Of a stretch of 64,000 nucleotides of DNA, positions 25,692 through 34,694 are shown piece by piece; the stretch's first letter is position 1, and the number at the start of each line of letters is the position of its first letter. The DNA is from Bacteroides pyogenes DSM 20611 = JCM 6294 (GTDB lineage Bacteria > Bacteroidota > Bacteroidia > Bacteroidales > Bacteroidaceae): NCBI RefSeq assembly GCF_000428105.1, contig NZ_ATZH01000021.1, positions 1 to 64,000 of the forward strand. The letters run 5' to 3'. Made by a program: the position numbers and the translations under genes. Under the pieces are notes generated by a model. The model did not search any database. It was not told the DNA's origin and was given only the letters and a program-made list of their open reading frames with translations.

Positions 25692-27113
25692 ATGACAGAA
25701 AACAATATGGATAAGGCTCATATCATCGTGGCGGGCATCGGACCGGGCGGTGAAGAAGATATTACGCCGGCGGTGGTGCAGGCGTTGAAGGCGTCGGATG
25801 TGGTGATTGGCTACAAATATTATTTCCGGTTCATCACTCCGCTGCTCGCCGAGGGAACGGAATGTGTGGACACGGGCATGAAGCGTGAGAAAGCACGTGC
25901 CCAACTGGCATTCGAATATGCCGAGAAGGGACGGCGCGTCTGCGTCATCAGTTCGGGCGACGCGGGGATTTACGGAATGGCTCCGCTGATTTACGAGATG
26001 AAGCGCGAGCGGGGCAGTGAAGTCGGGGTGACGGTGCTTCCCGGCATCAGCGCGTTTCAGAAGGCGGCGGCCTTGCTTGGCGCGCCCATCGGTCACGACT
26101 TCTGCGTCGTTTCATTGTCCGACCTGATGACTTCGTGGGAAATTATAGAGAAAAGGATTGAAGCGGCAGCAGCGGCGGACTTCGTGACGGCGGTGTACAA
26201 TCCCAAGAGTGAGGGACGCTACTGGCAGTTGCACCGGCTGAAGGAGATCTTTCTCCGGTCGCGTTCTGCCGAAACTCCGGTGGGCTACGTCCGTCAGGCG
26301 GGACGGGAAGAAGAACGGGTGACGGTGACTACGCTGGAAGCGTTCGACCCCGAAGAGGTGGATATGTTCACGGTGATTCTCATCGGCAACTCGCAGACGT
26401 ACCGCTTCGACACGAAGATGATTACTCCCCGCGGTTACTATCGCGAGCAGTCGCAGGCGGGAGTGGGGAAAGGGCAGGAGATCATGACGGACTCCTTCCG
26501 CCGCATCGAGTCGGAAATGCGGAACAAAGCGATCGACCTCGACCGTAAGTGGGCATTGTTTCACGCCATTCATACCACGGCGGACTTTGCGATGGAGGAT
26601 TTGCTCTACACCGACAAGGGAGTGGTGGAGCGTCTGCACGAAGAGATTGCGGCGGGAAAGATACGCACCATCGTGACGGATGTGACGATGGCGGCGGCAG
26701 GCATACGCAAGGGAGCGTTGCAACGGCTCGGCGTGGAGGTGAAATGCTATCTTTCGGACGAGCGGGTGGCGGAACTCTCGCGCAGGCACGGCACTACCCG
26801 TACGCAAGAGGCGATTCGGCTGGCGGTGGAAGAGCATCCCGACGCGCTGTACGTTTTCGGAAACGCACCTACGGCCCTGATGGAGCTTTGCGACCGGATA
26901 CGCAAAGGGAAAGCGCGTCCCGCAGGAGTGATTGCCGCTCCGGTGGGGTTCGTGCATGTGAAGGAGTCGAAATACATGATCAAGACGTTTGCCGATGTAC
27001 CTAAAATCATTGTCGAAGGCAGGAGGGGAGGAAGCAATCTGGCGGCTACGCTGGTCAACGCGATACTTTGTTTCGACGATGCCCGTTCGCTTCGTCCGGG
27101 CAGAGACGTGTAA
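25692..27113 (+). CDS. cbiH/cbiC: Fused cobalt-precorrin-3 C17-methyltransferase and cobalt-precorrin-8 methylmutase (CbiH-CbiC)
   Basis: A 473-residue fusion. Residues about 8-250 are CbiH/CobJ, the ring-contracting methyltransferase (IIVAGIGPGGEEDITPAVVQ, ISSGDAGIYGMAPL, VLPGISAFQKAAALLGAP, AVYNPKSEGR). Residues about 262-473 are CbiC/CobH, which moves the C11 methyl to C12. It has the catalytic-histidine region FHAIHTTADFAMEDLL, TDVTMAAAGIR, FGNAPTAL and AAPVGFVHVKESK. It is the first gene of a rightward run of seven biosynthetic genes, with cbiE/T starting 38 bp later. The upstream divergent gene is unrelated. An internal ATG at 25707 could also serve as start. Confidence 0.94.
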   Translation: MTENNMDKAHIIVAGIGPGGEEDITPAVVQALKASDVVIGYKYYFRFITPLLAEGTECVDTGMKREKARAQLAFEYAEKGRRVCVISSGDAGIYGMAPLIYEMKRERGSEVGVTVLPGISAFQKAAALLGAPIGHDFCVVSLSDLMTSWEIIEKRIEAAAAADFVTAVYNPKSEGRYWQLHRLKEIFLRSRSAETPVGYVRQAGREEERVTVTTLEAFDPEEVDMFTVILIGNSQTYRFDTKMITPRGYYREQSQAGVGKGQEIMTDSFRRIESEMRNKAIDLDRKWALFHAIHTTADFAMEDLLYTDKGVVERLHEEIAAGKIRTIVTDVTMAAAGIRKGALQRLGVEVKCYLSDERVAELSRRHGTTRTQEAIRLAVEEHPDALYVFGNAPTALMELCDRIRKGKARPAGVIAAPVGFVHVKESKYMIKTFADVPKIIVEGRRGGSNLAATLVNAILCFDDARSLRPGRDV

Positions 27114-27151
27114 GGAATAGAAAATCCCCAAAGTGACAGGAAGAACCATCG

Positions 27152-28339
27152 ATGCAGAAATTTCATATCATAGGAATAACGGACAGCCGGGAGGTTTTCT
27201 TCGGCAAAGAGATAGAGAGGCTGATTGCCCGCTCGCGTGTGTTTTCGGGCGGCAAGCGGCATCATGAGATAGTGGGCGGATTGTTGCCCGAAGGGGCGGT
27301 GTGGATAGACATAACCGTTCCGCTCGACGATGTGTTTCGCCGCTATGCGGGCTACGAAGAGGTGGTGGTGTTCGCTTCGGGCGACCCGTTGTTTTTCGGA
27401 TTTGCCAATACGGTGATGCGCAAACTTCCCGAAGCGGCGGTGAAAGTGTATCCCGCTTTCAACTCATTGCAGCTCTTGGCTCACCGTTCGCTGCTGGCTT
27501 ATCACGATATGCGCGCCATCTCGCTTACGGGACGCCCGTGGAAGGCTTTGGACGAAGCGTTGATTTCGGGCGAAGCGCTTATCGGTTCGCTTACCGACCG
27601 GGAGAAGACGCCTGCCGCTATCGCTTCGCGGATGAAGGAGTACGGATACGATAATTACCGGATCATCGTGGGCGAATGCTTGGGCAACGAGAACGAGCGG
27701 GTGGCGGAGTATTCCGTAGAGGAGGCTGCGGCAGGTTCGTTTGCGATGCCCAATTGCGTGATTCTGCGCCGCACGTCGGTCCGTGAACGTCCTTTCGGCA
27801 TTTCCGAAGAACGCTTCGAGCTGCTCGACGGGCGGTCGAAGATGATTACCAAGATGCCCGTCCGTCTGCTGTCGTTGAGCCTGTTGGACTTGCGGGAGAA
27901 GCGCGTGATGTGGGACGTGGGTTTTTGTACCGGTTCGGTTTCGATTGAAGCGAAATTGCAATTTCCCCGTCTGGAAGTGGTTTCTTTCGAAAAGCGCGAG
28001 GCGGGGAAGCGGTTGATGGAGATAAACAGCCGCCGGTTCGGCTGTCCCGGTATCGGTGTCGTAATCGGCGACTTCATGGAAATGCCGCTGACGGAGTATC
28101 CTGTTCCCGATGCCGTCTTCATCGGAGGGCATGGCGGAAGGCTCGAAGAGATGATGGAAAAGATAGATACGGTATTGCCTGCGGGAGGAACCATTGTGTT
28201 CAACTCCGTCTCGGAGGAGAGCCGCGCGGCTTTCGAACGGGGAGCGACGGCTTGCCGCATGCGGTTGACCGAAGCGGTTCGGCTGGCGGTGGACTACCAT
28301 AACCCCATCGATACATTGAAAGCGATAAAGGAAAGATGA
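27152..28339 (+). CDS. cbiE/cbiT: Cobalt-precorrin-7 C5,15-methyltransferase, fused CbiE-CbiT
   Basis: A 395-residue protein combining the C5-methyltransferase (CbiE, about 1-200; FASGDPLFFGFANTVMRKL near 73) with the C15-methyltransferase/decarboxylase CbiT (about 215-395; MWDVGFCTGSVSIEAKL is the S-adenosylmethionine loop). It is equivalent to CobL of the aerobic pathway. Its stop overlaps the cbiA start by four bases (ATGA), implying coupled translation. The length is right for a complete two-domain enzyme and no motif appears lost. Confidence 0.93.
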   Translation: MQKFHIIGITDSREVFFGKEIERLIARSRVFSGGKRHHEIVGGLLPEGAVWIDITVPLDDVFRRYAGYEEVVVFASGDPLFFGFANTVMRKLPEAAVKVYPAFNSLQLLAHRSLLAYHDMRAISLTGRPWKALDEALISGEALIGSLTDREKTPAAIASRMKEYGYDNYRIIVGECLGNENERVAEYSVEEAAAGSFAMPNCVILRRTSVRERPFGISEERFELLDGRSKMITKMPVRLLSLSLLDLREKRVMWDVGFCTGSVSIEAKLQFPRLEVVSFEKREAGKRLMEINSRRFGCPGIGVVIGDFMEMPLTEYPVPDAVFIGGHGGRLEEMMEKIDTVLPAGGTIVFNSVSEESRAAFERGATACRMRLTEAVRLAVDYHNPIDTLKAIKER

Positions 28340-30033
28340 GACGAATTCCTCAAATATTGATAGGCGCCTCAGCTTCGGGAGGAGGCAAGACGACCTTTAC
28401 GACGGGACTGCTGCGTCTGCTGCGCGACAGGGGGCTGACCGTGCAGCCTTATAAATGCGGCCCCGATTACATCGATACGAAATATCACGAGATGGCTTCG
28501 GGCAGAGTGTCGGTCAATCTCGACAGCTGGCTGGCTTCCGAAGAGCATCTGAAGCAAATCTACGCGAAGTATGCGTCGGATGCGGATGTGTGTGTGACGG
28601 AGGGCGTCATGGGCCTGTTCGACGGATTCGAAGGCATGCGGGGAAGCAGCGCGTCCATCGCGGCTTTGCTCGGCATCCCCGTGGTGCTGATGGTCGACGC
28701 CCGCTCCACAGCTTACACCGTAGCCGCCATTCTGTACGGATTCAAGCATTTCTATCCGGCTATACGCATTGCCGGAGCGGTGTTCAACCAAGTGGCTTCC
28801 GAGCGTCACTTCTCTTTCCTTTGCCAAGCGTGCGAGGATGTGGGAGTGGAATGCTTCGGTTACCTCCCCCGCCTGAAAGAGTTGGAAGTACCTTCCCGCC
28901 ATTTGGGGCTGACGCTGGACGCGACATATCGGTTCGACGAGTTTGCCGGGAAGGTGGCGGCGTCCATCCGGCAGAGCGTGGATGTAGACCGGCTGTTGCG
29001 GTCATGCTCTTCGTCTATGGCTTCTGTGGTGGAACGGCAAAAGGCGGAAACTATTGCATCGGCTTCTGTGACGGAACTGCCAAAGGTGGAAACTATCTTA
29101 GCGGCTTCTGTATCGGAACAGGCTAAGACGGAAAGTATCGTATCGGCTTCTGTGGCGAAACAACCAAAGGCGGGAACTATCGCAGCATCGTCTGTGTCGG
29201 AACAGCCAAAGGTGGAAACTATCTTAGCGGCTTCTGTATCGGAACAGGCTAAGACGGAAAGTATCGCATCGGCTTCTGTGGTGAAACAACCAAAGGCGGG
29301 AACTATCGCAGCATCGTCTGTGGTGGAACAGCCAAAGGCGGGAAGTATGGCAGTGCTGCCCTCTGTGGGAGAACAGTCAAATTTGGAAACTATCGCCTCG
29401 GCCTCTGTGGAGGAAGTTCCAAACGAAGAAGCCCGTTGCCCGAAAGCGGGGAGAATGCGTATTGCCGTAGCCCGCGACGCGGCGTTCAACTTCATCTATC
29501 GTGAGAATCTGGCGCGTCTGGAAGAGTGGGGAACGGTGACTTTCTTCAGTCCCATGGCAGACGAGGCGTTGCCCGAAGCCGACTTTGTCTACTTGCCGGG
29601 CGGCTATCCCGAATTCTTTTTGGAGAGTCTGGCAAACAACGAATCGCTGAAGAGGGGGCTGCGGGCGTATGTGGAAGCGGGCGGGCGCATGCTGGCGGAG
29701 TGCGGCGGGATGATGTATCTTTGCGACAGCATTCGCGGCATGGACGGAAAAGATTACCCGATGGTCGGCTTGCTGCATCAGCAGGCCACGATGGAGGATA
29801 TGAAGCTGCGACTGGGATACCGTACCATTCGCGCAGGCGGACAGATATGGAAAGGGCATGAGTTTCATTACTCTTCCGTATCGCCCGGACAACCGCCCGC
29901 TTCGATTGCCGTGGCGACCGACGCGAGGGGAAATACGGTGGACACGCCGCTTTACCGGTATAAGAACCTGATTGCCGGTTATGCGCATCTTTATTGGGGA
30001 GAGTCGGATTTAATGAAACTTTGGGAAGTATGA
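28336..30033 (+). CDS. cbiA: Cobyrinate a,c-diamide synthase with an internal 14-residue repeat array
   Basis: Amidates the a and c side chains of cobyrinate using glutamine and ATP. The N-terminal domain has the P-loop SASGGGKTTFTTGLL (about 9-23) and KCGPDYIDTKYH. The C-terminal glutaminase has PGGYPEFFLESL, the nucleophile Cys in LAECGGMMYL, and GYAHLYWGE near the end. At 565 residues it is about 100 longer than usual CbiA. The excess is a Ser/Ala/Gln/Lys-rich array of about ten 14-residue units at residues 230-366, exactly between the two domains. Both catalytic halves look intact, so the insert is probably a flexible linker. The stop overlaps the pduO start. Confidence 0.93.
   Translation: MRRIPQILIGASASGGGKTTFTTGLLRLLRDRGLTVQPYKCGPDYIDTKYHEMASGRVSVNLDSWLASEEHLKQIYAKYASDADVCVTEGVMGLFDGFEGMRGSSASIAALLGIPVVLMVDARSTAYTVAAILYGFKHFYPAIRIAGAVFNQVASERHFSFLCQACEDVGVECFGYLPRLKELEVPSRHLGLTLDATYRFDEFAGKVAASIRQSVDVDRLLRSCSSSMASVVERQKAETIASASVTELPKVETILAASVSEQAKTESIVSASVAKQPKAGTIAASSVSEQPKVETILAASVSEQAKTESIASASVVKQPKAGTIAASSVVEQPKAGSMAVLPSVGEQSNLETIASASVEEVPNEEARCPKAGRMRIAVARDAAFNFIYRENLARLEEWGTVTFFSPMADEALPEADFVYLPGGYPEFFLESLANNESLKRGLRAYVEAGGRMLAECGGMMYLCDSIRGMDGKDYPMVGLLHQQATMEDMKLRLGYRTIRAGGQIWKGHEFHYSSVSPGQPPASIAVATDARGNTVDTPLYRYKNLIAGYAHLYWGESDLMKLWEV
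29023..29434 (+). repeat. 42-bp tandem repeat array inside cbiA
   Basis: About ten in-frame 42-bp units encode variants of SVxEQxKxETIxAA. Units 2-4 and 5-7 are near-identical triplets, showing a 126-bp duplication on top of the basic unit. Unit 8 has one extra codon. The array covers the linker between the synthetase and glutaminase domains. Confidence 0.92.
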
Positions 30034-30638
30034 AAAAGATATATACCCGGACGGGAGATGCCGGGAAAACAGGAATCTTCGGTGGCGAACGGGTGGATAA
30101 AGACGATGTACGAATTGAAGCCAACGGTACGCTGGATGAGTTGAATACGGAGATCGGGGTGGTTCGCTCGCTCCTTCCCGCAGAACACGAATGGCACGAG
30201 CTGCTTTATGAAATACAGATGGAGCTCATGGCGATGATGAGCCTCGTGGCTACGCCTTCCGCCGAAAGGGACCGGAATCCGAACACGCTCCGTCCCGGTC
30301 TGGTGACGGACTTCGAACGAGCGATGGACGGGATGAACGCGAGCATGGAAGACAACGGTTATTTTATTCTGCCCGGAGGAACACAGGTTTCCGCGCACTT
30401 GCAGGTGGCGCGTGTCACGGCTCGGCGTGCCGAACGGCGGCTCTGCACTCTCCATCGGAACGATCCGTTGCCGCCGTTGGTGCTGAGCTTTGTCAACCGT
30501 CTTTCCGATCTGTTTTTCGTTATGGCGCGTTACGAAATGTATAGCCGCCAATGGCCGGAAGAGAAATGGCGGCGTTTCGGCTATAAGCGGAAAGGGTTGT
30601 CGGACAAATCGCGTTGTGCCGGAAAAGAAGAGGGTTGA
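30030..30638 (+). CDS. pduO: Cob(I)yrinic acid a,c-diamide adenosyltransferase, PduO type
   Basis: A 202-residue ATP:cob(I)alamin adenosyltransferase that attaches the upper 5'-deoxyadenosyl ligand. The PduO family is identified by the N-terminal ATP loop YTRTGDAGKTGIFGGERVDK, then DELNTEIGVVRS, and the C-terminal LPGGTQVSAHLQVARVTARR with the conserved Arg pair. The start was set at the ATG that overlaps the cbiA stop (ATGA), which fits translational coupling. An earlier in-frame start would lie deep inside cbiA. Gene order (after cbiA, before cbiP) matches the reaction order. Confidence 0.93.
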   Translation: MKKIYTRTGDAGKTGIFGGERVDKDDVRIEANGTLDELNTEIGVVRSLLPAEHEWHELLYEIQMELMAMMSLVATPSAERDRNPNTLRPGLVTDFERAMDGMNASMEDNGYFILPGGTQVSAHLQVARVTARRAERRLCTLHRNDPLPPLVLSFVNRLSDLFFVMARYEMYSRQWPEEKWRRFGYKRKGLSDKSRCAGKEEG

Positions 30639-30753
30639 TGGGAAACTCTTTTCGCAGTTTATCGTTTGCTGCACGGCTGACGATTGAGAATGCAACTTAT
30701 GAATCGGGGAATGTATTTCGTTGCCTCCCCGCATGATAAAAGGAAAAGATAAA

Positions 30754-32241
30754 ATGAAGAATAAAAAACTCAGGCCCGTGATGCTGGCAGGAACGGGAAG
30801 CGATGTGGGAAAAAGCGTTTTGGCGACGGCTCTCTGCCGAATCTTCAAGCAAGACGGCTATCATCCCGCACCTTTCAAGGCACAGAACATGGCGCTCAAT
30901 TCATACGCCACACCCGAAGGACTGGAGATCGGCAGGGCGCAGGCGGTACAGGCGGAAGCGGCGGGCATTCCTTGCCATACGGACATGAATCCGTTGCTGC
31001 TGAAGCCCAGTTCGGAACATACGTCGCAGGTGGTGCTGTGCGGAAAACCCATCGGCGACCGCAACGCTTACGAGTATTTCCGCCGCGAAGGGCGCGAAGA
31101 GCTGAGAAAAACAGTGCATCAGGCTTACGATCGGTTGGCGGCACGCTATAATCCCATTGTGATGGAAGGGGCGGGAAGCGTTTCCGAAATCAATCTTCGT
31201 GAGAGCGATCTGGTGAATCTGCCTATGGCACGGTATGCCGGCGCCGATGTGATTCTGGTGGCGGACATCGACCGTGGAGGGGTTTTCGCCAGCGTTTACG
31301 GCTCCGTCATGCTTCAGACGCCCGAAGACAGGAAGCTCATCAAGGGAATAATCATCAACAAATTCAGGGGAGATATCCGTCTGTTCGAGTCGGGCGTACG
31401 GATGATGGAGGAGCTTTGCGGAGTGCCGGTGCTGGGCGTGATACCTTATTATAAAGGAATCAGCATCGAGGACGAAGACTCGGTGGTGCTGGAGCAGAAG
31501 AACAGGGAAGCGCTGGCAGGAAAGATCAACGTGGCGGTGGTGCTGCTGAGGCATGTTTCCAACTTTACCGATTTCAACGTGCTGGAGCGCGACGAGCGGG
31601 TGCATCTGTACTATACCAACAATGTGAGCGAGCTCTCCAAAGCCGACATCATCATTCTGCCGGGAAGCAAGAATACGCTCGACGACCTGTACGAACTGCG
31701 GCGTAACGGTGTGGCTCAGGCTGTTTTGAAAGCTCATCGCGAAGGAGTGACGGTGTTGGGGATTTGCGGAGGCTATCAGATGATGGGATTGGAAGTCGCC
31801 GATCCCGACGGAGTGGAGGGGAGTTTCGCCCGGCTTCCGGGTTTGGGGTTGCTGCCCGTAGTCACCGTCATGCACGGAGAAAAGGTCACTCGTCAGGTAG
31901 AGTTCGGTTTCGACGGCCGTTCAGCGGTTTGCCGGGGGTACGAAATACATATGGGACGGACGGAACCTGCCGCAGGATTTCCCGCATCGCCGCTCAATAT
32001 CCTTTCCGACGGACGGGAAGACGGCTATCGTGCCGGCCGGAAATGTATGGGAACCTATATTCACGGCATCCTCGACAACAGGGAGTTTATCGACTTTCTG
32101 CTCGAACCTTATGCCGGAAAGCTCGATCGTCCGGCATTCGACTACCGGACATTCAAGGAAGAACAGTATGATAAACTGGCGGAGCACGTGCGCAGTCACC
32201 TCGATTTGCGCCGGCTTTACGAAATATTGCAGCAACCATGA
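30754..32241 (+). CDS. cbiP: Cobyric acid synthase
   Basis: Amidates side chains b, d, e and g of adenosylcobyrinate a,c-diamide, using glutamine. The protein has 495 residues from the ATG that follows AAAGGAAAAG; an in-frame ATG lies 21 bases upstream. The N-terminal synthetase domain has GTGSDVGKSVLATALC, FKAQNMALNSYATPEG and EGAGSVSEINLR. The C-terminal glutaminase has LPGSKNTLDDL, the nucleophile Cys in GICGGYQMMG near residue 342, and GTYIHGILDN. The stop overlaps the cobD start by four bases. All active-site regions are present. Confidence 0.95.
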   Translation: MKNKKLRPVMLAGTGSDVGKSVLATALCRIFKQDGYHPAPFKAQNMALNSYATPEGLEIGRAQAVQAEAAGIPCHTDMNPLLLKPSSEHTSQVVLCGKPIGDRNAYEYFRREGREELRKTVHQAYDRLAARYNPIVMEGAGSVSEINLRESDLVNLPMARYAGADVILVADIDRGGVFASVYGSVMLQTPEDRKLIKGIIINKFRGDIRLFESGVRMMEELCGVPVLGVIPYYKGISIEDEDSVVLEQKNREALAGKINVAVVLLRHVSNFTDFNVLERDERVHLYYTNNVSELSKADIIILPGSKNTLDDLYELRRNGVAQAVLKAHREGVTVLGICGGYQMMGLEVADPDGVEGSFARLPGLGLLPVVTVMHGEKVTRQVEFGFDGRSAVCRGYEIHMGRTEPAAGFPASPLNILSDGREDGYRAGRKCMGTYIHGILDNREFIDFLLEPYAGKLDRPAFDYRTFKEEQYDKLAEHVRSHLDLRRLYEILQQP

Positions 32242-33251
32242 TTCAGGGACACGGAGACGATTTGTATAAATATGCCGGGCGGATTGTAAGCAACTTCAGT
32301 TCGAATGTGTACAACCGGGTCGATCATTCAGGACTTTACCGCCGCCTGTCGGAGCGGTTGGAGGTGACGACCGCTTATCCCGAACCGGAACCCTACTCGC
32401 TCGAAGAGAAGATTGCCCGGAAGTACGGGCTTTCGGCTGCGGAGGTTTGCGTCACCAACGGGGCGACGGAAGCCATTTATCTGATTGCCCAGACTTTCCG
32501 TTCGCAGACGTCGGCGGTGCTTATGCCCACATTCAGCGAATACGCCGATGCCTGCCGCCTGCACGGACACAGGGTGAAACCTTTCTTTTCGCCGGAGGCT
32601 TTGCCCGATGAGGCGGGGCTGGTATGGATTTGCAATCCCAACAATCCCACCGGCGAGGTTCGCAGGAAAAGGCTGCTGGAAGAGCTCATCCTGTCGCGTC
32701 CCGACTGCTTGTTCGTTATCGACCAGTCGTACGAATACTTCACCCTCGAACCGTTGTTTACCATGAAAGAGGCGGCGACAATGCCGAATGTGGTGTTGAT
32801 TCATTCGATGACGAAGAAGTTTGCCGTTCCGGGACTGCGGATAGGATACTTCACCGCCAGCGAATCGCTTGTCGTTCGGATACGCAGCCATCGCATGCCT
32901 TGGTCGGTCAACGCTCTTGCAATCGAGGCGGGGCATTTCCTGCTCGACGAAGGAGACCGGATCGCTGCCGACGTTCCGGCTCTGCTGGACGAAAGCAAAC
33001 GTCTGGCGGAACGGCTCGCCGCCACCGGGCTGGTGGAAGTATGGCCCACCGACACGCATTACATGTTGTTGCGGTTGCGTATCGGGAAGGCGTCCGCCTT
33101 GAAAGAGTATCTTGCCGGAGAACACGGCATGCTCATCCGTGACGCGTCGAACTTCGAAGGGCTCGACGAACGTTTCTTCCGGATAGCGGCGCAGACGCCC
33201 GAAGAGAACGATCGTCTGGTGGAGGCCGTCGGGCAATGGGGAAGGATGTGA
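32238..33251 (+). CDS. cobD: L-threonine-O-3-phosphate decarboxylase
   Basis: A 337-residue fold-type I PLP enzyme that makes (R)-1-amino-2-propanol phosphate for the nucleotide-loop linker. It resembles histidinol-phosphate aminotransferases: NFSSNVYNRVDHSGLYRRL at the N-terminus, VTNGATEAIYL, ICNPNNPTGE, and the PLP lysine in HSMTKKFAVPGLRIGY near residue 197. The CobD call rests on context: the start overlaps cbiP and cbiB follows. A HisC-like aminotransferase is the alternative but is unlikely here. No threonine kinase (PduX) gene was found in the window to supply its substrate. Confidence 0.9.
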   Translation: MIQGHGDDLYKYAGRIVSNFSSNVYNRVDHSGLYRRLSERLEVTTAYPEPEPYSLEEKIARKYGLSAAEVCVTNGATEAIYLIAQTFRSQTSAVLMPTFSEYADACRLHGHRVKPFFSPEALPDEAGLVWICNPNNPTGEVRRKRLLEELILSRPDCLFVIDQSYEYFTLEPLFTMKEAATMPNVVLIHSMTKKFAVPGLRIGYFTASESLVVRIRSHRMPWSVNALAIEAGHFLLDEGDRIAADVPALLDESKRLAERLAATGLVEVWPTDTHYMLLRLRIGKASALKEYLAGEHGMLIRDASNFEGLDERFFRIAAQTPEENDRLVEAVGQWGRM

Positions 33252-33342
33252 GGCGGACGGAGCGGACGAATAAATAGAGGAGTATGAATATTGTCCGGCA
33301 AGCTTGCGGGGGTGCGGGGCGAACGGATGCTGAGGAGTGTAA

Positions 33343-33474
33343 GAACAGAGGCTCTGTTCGGGTAAAACAAAGGCTTTGTTTGGGTGGAACAAAAGCTCTG
33401 TTCGGGTGGAACAAAAGCTCTATTTGAGTAAAGTAGAGCCTCTGTTTAAATGAAACAGAACCTCTTTGGGGATA
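33343..33474. repeat. Array C: six degenerate 22-bp repeats
   Basis: Six contiguous 22-base units follow the pattern GAACA(A/G)A(G/A)GCTCTGTT(C/T)GGGT(A/G), for example at 33343, 33365, 33387, 33409, 33431 and 33453. Each contains an imperfect AGAGGCTCT-type palindrome. Sequence differs from arrays A and B, but the period is the same. It fills much of the 348-bp gap between cobD and cbiB, which holds no credible gene. Confidence 0.82.
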
Positions 33475-33599
33475 GAAACGAAATTTCCGTTTTACTAAAA
33501 CAGCATCGAAACCTGAGTGTTTTTTTGAAGGTTGGAAGAGAAGGTTTAACCGCTTTGCCACCTCAACAATAAAAGAATGATTGAAAATCGGTTGAAAAA

Positions 33600-34553
33600 A
33601 TGATAGATATAACGGCTTTATATAGCGTGGCAGGCACTTTTTTGCCTGCGTGGTTGCTCGACCGCCTGCTGGGAGACCCGTCTTCTTTGCCTCATCCGGT
33701 GGTTGGGTTCGGCAAGATGATCGCTGCGGGAGAGAAACTTCTGAATAAGGGGCGCCACCGGATGCTGAAGGGCGGACTGATGGCTGCAACGTTTATCCTT
33801 TTGGTCTACTTCGCCGTTTGGGGAGCGGAGCGACTGCTTTTCTCCTCTTCGCTTGCTCCTTTGGGGTATTTGTTCGATATCTTTTGTTTGTTCTTCTGTC
33901 TGGCAGGGACTACGCTGGCAAAGGAAGTGCGGATGGTTTTCGAGGCAGTCGACCGTTCGCCGGAGGAGGGACGCGTACAGGTTGCGCGTATCGTGGGGCG
34001 CGATACATCCCGACTTTCGGCGCAGGAAGTGCGTGCCGCCGCTCTTGAAACGTTGGCGGAGAACCTGAGCGACGGTGTCATCGCTCCGCTGTTCTGGTTT
34101 CTGCTTTTGGGAGTTCCCGGTGCGATGGCATACAAGATGGTCAACACGCTCGACTCTATGATAGGCTATCACAGCGAACGCTATCTGCTGTTCGGGCGGA
34201 TTGCCGCGCGCATCGACGATGCCGCCAATTACATTCCCGCCCGCCTCACCGCTTTTCTGATGATTCTTTCCGTCGGAAGGCTCTCGTTGTTGCCGTTTGT
34301 AAAAAGGTACGGAAAGGAGCATGCAAGTCCGAATTCGGGTTATCCCGAAGCGGCTTTGGCGGGCATACTCGACTGTCGCTTCGGCGGACCTCACCATTAT
34401 TTCGGCGAATTGTTTGAGAAACCTTATATCGGAACGAACGACCGCTTGCTTACGACCGCCGATATGCGCACGGGCATTGCCGTCAATTTCCGTTCGGAAG
34501 TGTTGATGGTGGTGTCGACGCTTTTTCTCAGAACAGTCATAATGGCGATATGA
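33600..34553 (+). CDS. cbiB: Adenosylcobinamide-phosphate synthase
   Basis: An integral membrane enzyme joining adenosylcobyric acid to aminopropanol phosphate. It has 317 residues with several hydrophobic segments. Family marks are LLDRLLGDPSSLPHPVVGFGKMI at the N-terminus (read as two overlapping motifs), ETLAENLSDGVIAPLFW near 140, and YKMVNTLDSMIGY near 178. It is the last gene of the rightward biosynthesis run, set off from cobD by the array C repeats. It converges with the cobU-cobT-cobS-cobC operon across a short gap that contains a hairpin. Confidence 0.93.
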   Translation: MIDITALYSVAGTFLPAWLLDRLLGDPSSLPHPVVGFGKMIAAGEKLLNKGRHRMLKGGLMAATFILLVYFAVWGAERLLFSSSLAPLGYLFDIFCLFFCLAGTTLAKEVRMVFEAVDRSPEEGRVQVARIVGRDTSRLSAQEVRAAALETLAENLSDGVIAPLFWFLLLGVPGAMAYKMVNTLDSMIGYHSERYLLFGRIAARIDDAANYIPARLTAFLMILSVGRLSLLPFVKRYGKEHASPNSGYPEAALAGILDCRFGGPHHYFGELFEKPYIGTNDRLLTTADMRTGIAVNFRSEVLMVVSTLFLRTVIMAI

Positions 34554-34640
34554 TGGTGGGGCAAGCATAAGAAACGGGCATCGGGAAAGGGCTGCCTGTG
34601 GCTTTGCTGTACACACGGGCAAGGGGGTAGCGGATGCCGC

Positions 34641-34675
34641 GTGAAGGAGCGCGCGAACCTTGCCTTCACCTTTAA
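34641..34675. terminator. Possible terminator between convergent cbiB and cobC
   Basis: GTGAAGG at 34641-34647 pairs with CCTTCAC at 34663-34669 and is followed by CTTTAATTTT. The stem is only 7 bp with a 15-base loop, so confidence is moderate. Confidence 0.4.
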
Positions 34676-34694
34676 TTTTGCAGGATGTCGTTTC

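Noticed and set aside
25551..26096. Upstream extension of the DUF6078-like frame to about 336 residues
   Set aside because: The added part lies antisense to the clear CbiH domain and before the likely divergent promoter region.
33133..33789. Minus-strand open frame crossing array C
   Set aside because: Its repetitive FHPNRA-like residues are simply the translation of the 22-bp repeats, and it overlaps cobD and cbiB.
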